Below are positions 4,716 to 6,198 of a stretch of DNA of 6,198 bases, one piece after another; within the stretch, counting starts at the first letter, position 1; each line of letters begins with the position of its first letter. This stretch comes from JAKPNF01 sp031556275 (GTDB lineage Bacteria; Verrucomicrobiota; Verrucomicrobiia; Opitutales; JAKPNF01). Location of the stretch: contig JAVBTG010000211.1 of the NCBI GenBank assembly GCA_031556275.1, forward strand, positions 1 to 6,198. The letters are read 5' to 3'. The position numbers and the translations under genes were made by a program. The notes under the pieces are model-generated. The model had not been told where the DNA came from. It ran no database searches and was given only the letters and a program-made list of their open reading frames with translations.

Positions 4716-5864
4716 TTAAAACGCGGCCTCCGGCGGGGGCGGGTGAAAAGTGATGTCCACGACCACGATCTCCGATTGCGAGCCCACGCGGAACGGCGGT
4801 CCCCATAGTCCCGCGCCCGAGCTGACGATGAGCGTGAAGGGCCCCTCCTGCATCATGCCGTGGTTGAGCGTGTAGAGAAGTTTGGTGACGAGGGTGGCAG
4901 GGAAAAACTGGCCGCCGTGCGTGTGGCCGGAGAACTGGATGTCCACGCCCGCTTCCGCCGATTCCTCCCAGACATTAGGCCGATGGTCGAGCAGCAGCAG
5001 CGGTTTGTCTTTGGGGAGGTTTTTCGTGATTTGTTCCAATGACAGGCGGTTTGTCTGGCCGTAATCCTTGCGGCCTGCCATGTAAAACGCGCCCTGCACC
5101 TCGCACACGGAATCGTCGATCAGGGTGATGTGCGCCGCCTTGAAAGCGTCCTTCAGGCGGCCGCTGTCGGACTCAAAAAAATCGTGGTTGCCGCGCACGG
5201 CGAACACCCCGAGCGGCGCGTTGAGTTTGCGGAACGCCTCGGCGTAGCCGCCCGACTCGAACGACTTGACGCTCGAATCCACGATGTCGCCGACGAGCAG
5301 CACCATGTCCGGCGCCTGTGCATTAGTCTGCGCGACAACCGTTTCCATCCAAGCGACGGGCTTGCCCTTGCCCAAGTGCAAATCGCTCAGCACCACCACG
5401 CGCAGGTTGGAAAACGGCGGGGCGGACTTGTCGACCTTCACCGCGTACTGGACGGTGTAAAGTTGCTGCGCGTGCACCCAGCCCCACAACGCTGTCAGCA
5501 CGCTCAAAGCCAGGGCGGTGAAAAAAATACGGTTGCGCGTCTTTAGGCCGCATCCCTTGCGGCGCAGCACAAACCACACGCACTCCCCCGCCAAAAACCA
5601 CGAGCACAAAAACATGACGACGCCCATCCACAGATTGGCCAGCATTTCCACGGTCGGCCATCCCTCGTCCGGTGCGAAGATGCGGGCGATCGGGTACGCC
5701 GCCGTCAGCACAGTCGCGGCGAGAAACCCCCATGCGCGCCCAAGGCCGGGAAACCATAGCGTGCGGATACGCCAGAAAACGAAGGCGTTCACCGCGAAGT
5801 AACCGAGGAGGAATACGGAAAGGAAGATCATCGCCGAAAGTTCGGAAGGCATGTCAAATAACAT
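4716..5864 (-). CDS. Membrane-anchored metallophosphoesterase (YaeI/YkuE-like)
   Basis: This 382-residue protein has four predicted N-terminal membrane helices (about 10-30, 44-63, 74-99 and 112-130), followed by a calcineurin-like metallophosphoesterase domain (about 153-375). The two-metal site is complete: D161 and H163 in SDLHLG, D193 in GDIVD, N226 and H227 in RGNHD, H294 in LDHRP, and H314 and H316 in GHTHGGQ. This order and spacing fit the YaeI/YkuE branch, whose characterised members act on lipid-linked or UDP-sugar substrates. The exact substrate here cannot be read from sequence. The catalytic domain probably faces outward, but topology is inference. The start is uncertain: no Shine-Dalgarno precedes ATG 5864, and in-frame ATGs at 5852 (Met5) and 5831 (Met12) would still leave the first helix. 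The gene converges on the PEP-CTERM-like gene and diverges from the HAD gene. Confidence 0.9.
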   Translation of the reverse strand: MLFDMPSELSAMIFLSVFLLGYFAVNAFVFWRIRTLWFPGLGRAWGFLAATVLTAAYPIARIFAPDEGWPTVEMLANLWMGVVMFLCSWFLAGECVWFVLRRKGCGLKTRNRIFFTALALSVLTALWGWVHAQQLYTVQYAVKVDKSAPPFSNLRVVVLSDLHLGKGKPVAWMETVVAQTNAQAPDMVLLVGDIVDSSVKSFESGGYAEAFRKLNAPLGVFAVRGNHDFFESDSGRLKDAFKAAHITLIDDSVCEVQGAFYMAGRKDYGQTNRLSLEQITKNLPKDKPLLLLDHRPNVWEESAEAGVDIQFSGHTHGGQFFPATLVTKLLYTLNHGMMQEGPFTLIVSSGAGLWGPPFRVGSQSEIVVVDITFHPPPPEAAF

Positions 5865-5867
5865 GGA

Positions 5868-5896
5868 ATATTAGGGGGATTTCTTTGGGCTGGAAA
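5868..5896 (-). promoter_or_regulatory. Candidate promoter of the metallophosphoesterase gene
   Basis: On the minus strand, TTTCCA (about 5896-5891), a 17-nt spacer and TAATAT (5873-5868) each match the sigma-70 boxes at four of six positions. The -10 lies only three bases before ATG 5864, so a transcript from it would begin inside the annotated start. If real, it favours Met5 or Met12 as the true start. Weak evidence. Confidence 0.25.
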
Positions 5897-5942
5897 CACT
5901 TTTCGCGCACGATATTGCGCACAGGCGGCTTGAAGCGCGCTG

Positions 5943-5949
5943 AGGAGGT
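5943..5949 (+). promoter_or_regulatory. Strong Shine-Dalgarno, distantly spaced
   Basis: AGGAGGT is a perfect seven-base match to the anti-Shine-Dalgarno. It is separated from the HAD gene's ATG (5966) by 16 nt, well beyond the usual 5-9. An in-frame TAA at 5954-5956 rules out any start between them in this frame, and no in-frame alternative start lies closer. It either works at reduced efficiency or is incidental. Confidence 0.4.
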
Positions 5950-5965
5950 CTGTTAAACTGGAAAA

Positions 5966-6198
5966 ATGTCCCCCTTCGCGCACCCGAAACTGTCTTTCGA
6001 CCCGGCCCGCTACGCCGGATTCATTTTTGACTGCGATGGCACGGTCGCCGACTCGATGCCCCTGCACTTCAAGGCGTGGAGCGAGGCGTTTATCGCCTGC
6101 AAGGCGCGGTTCGACTTCACCCCGCAGATCATGCACGCGATGGCGGGCACGGGCACCTTCGACAGCGTGCGCGCGCTCAACGAACGCTTCGGCGACAC
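5966..6198 (+). CDS. HAD-family sugar-phosphate phosphatase (5' part)
   Basis: Partial gene: 77 complete codons from ATG 5966, running off the right edge. The N-terminus has the HAD motif I, FIFDCDGTVADS (residues 19-30). The first Asp (D22) is the phosphorylated nucleophile and D24 the general acid/base. MPLHFKAW follows at once, where the cap domain begins. YAGFIFDxDGT...PxHxKAW closely resembles the start of E. coli YqaB, a fructose-1-phosphate and 6-phosphogluconate phosphatase, and of the wider beta-phosphoglucomutase-like subfamily. The cap helices (about 33-77) are consistent, but motifs II-IV are outside the window, so phosphatase versus mutase is not settled. ATG 5966 is the earliest possible start because TAA lies in frame at 5954. 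It is divergent from the metallophosphoesterase gene. A sugar-phosphate role would suit the neighbouring aldolases but is inference. Confidence 0.85.
   Translation, partial: MSPFAHPKLSFDPARYAGFIFDCDGTVADSMPLHFKAWSEAFIACKARFDFTPQIMHAMAGTGTFDSVRALNERFGD

Noticed and set aside
4860..5802. Several plus-strand open frames of 60-138 codons opposite the metallophosphoesterase gene
   Set aside because: They are antisense shadows of a gene with all catalytic motifs intact on the minus strand. None shows a domain or a ribosome binding site.
5905..5922. Direct repeat GCGCAC (5905-5910 and 5917-5922) in the divergent intergenic region
   Set aside because: Six-base repeats are expected by chance in GC-rich sequence, and there is no dyad or promoter alignment to support an operator.
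1..6198. CRISPR array, tRNA, rRNA, intact insertion sequence, toxin-antitoxin or defence genes
   Set aside because: I looked for regularly spaced repeats, tRNA-like cloverleaf and TPsiC sequence, transposase motifs and small gene pairs, and saw none.

Overview
The window looks like a piece of a GC-rich bacterial chromosome, most plausibly from the Verrucomicrobiota (Opitutales/Opitutaceae-like). Three things suggest this. A small exported protein combines autotransporter-type beta-strand repeats with a C-terminal PEP-CTERM-like sorting signal. Most genes lack a clear Shine-Dalgarno sequence. Class II and class I fructose-bisphosphate aldolases sit side by side. The taxonomic call is inference from gene content; no rRNA or tRNA is present.

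Layout, left to right. (1) The first 79 bases are the 5' end of a minus-strand glyoxalase I-like gene. It is divergent from a TetR-family regulator (183-815). The 103-bp region between them holds two related 16-bp operator-like sequences 40 bp apart, each covering a candidate -35 box. (2) A class II (zinc) aldolase gene (879-1871) ends in a strong stem-loop terminator. (3) A long inverted repeat (1963-2131) has 31-nt arms that pair completely if G.U is allowed. It runs up to six bases before the start of a class I aldolase gene, fbaB (2137-3207). It is either a small mobile repeat with flanking TA dinucleotides or a structured RNA leader. (4) After a weak hairpin and a good promoter candidate comes the PEP-CTERM-like surface protein gene (3334-4629). 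(5) A perfect 28-bp-stem palindrome (4646-4705) separates it from a convergent minus-strand gene for a membrane-anchored metallophosphoesterase (4716-5864). (6) Divergent from that gene, the window ends inside a HAD phosphatase gene (from 5966) of the beta-phosphoglucomutase / fructose-1-phosphate phosphatase type.

How the genes fit together. The two aldolases catalyse the same reversible step, fructose 1,6-bisphosphate to DHAP plus glyceraldehyde 3-phosphate, with unrelated chemistry. Glyoxalase I removes methylglyoxal, a by-product of triose phosphates. The terminal HAD protein probably acts on a sugar phosphate. The left part is therefore loosely themed on the triose-phosphate node, but terminators and divergent orientations split it into separate transcription units, so a single operon is not supported. 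No CRISPR array, tRNA, rRNA, intact transposase or obvious defence system was seen. The non-coding structures at 1963-2131 and 4646-4705 and the double operator-like site at 102-157 are the most distinctive things here.
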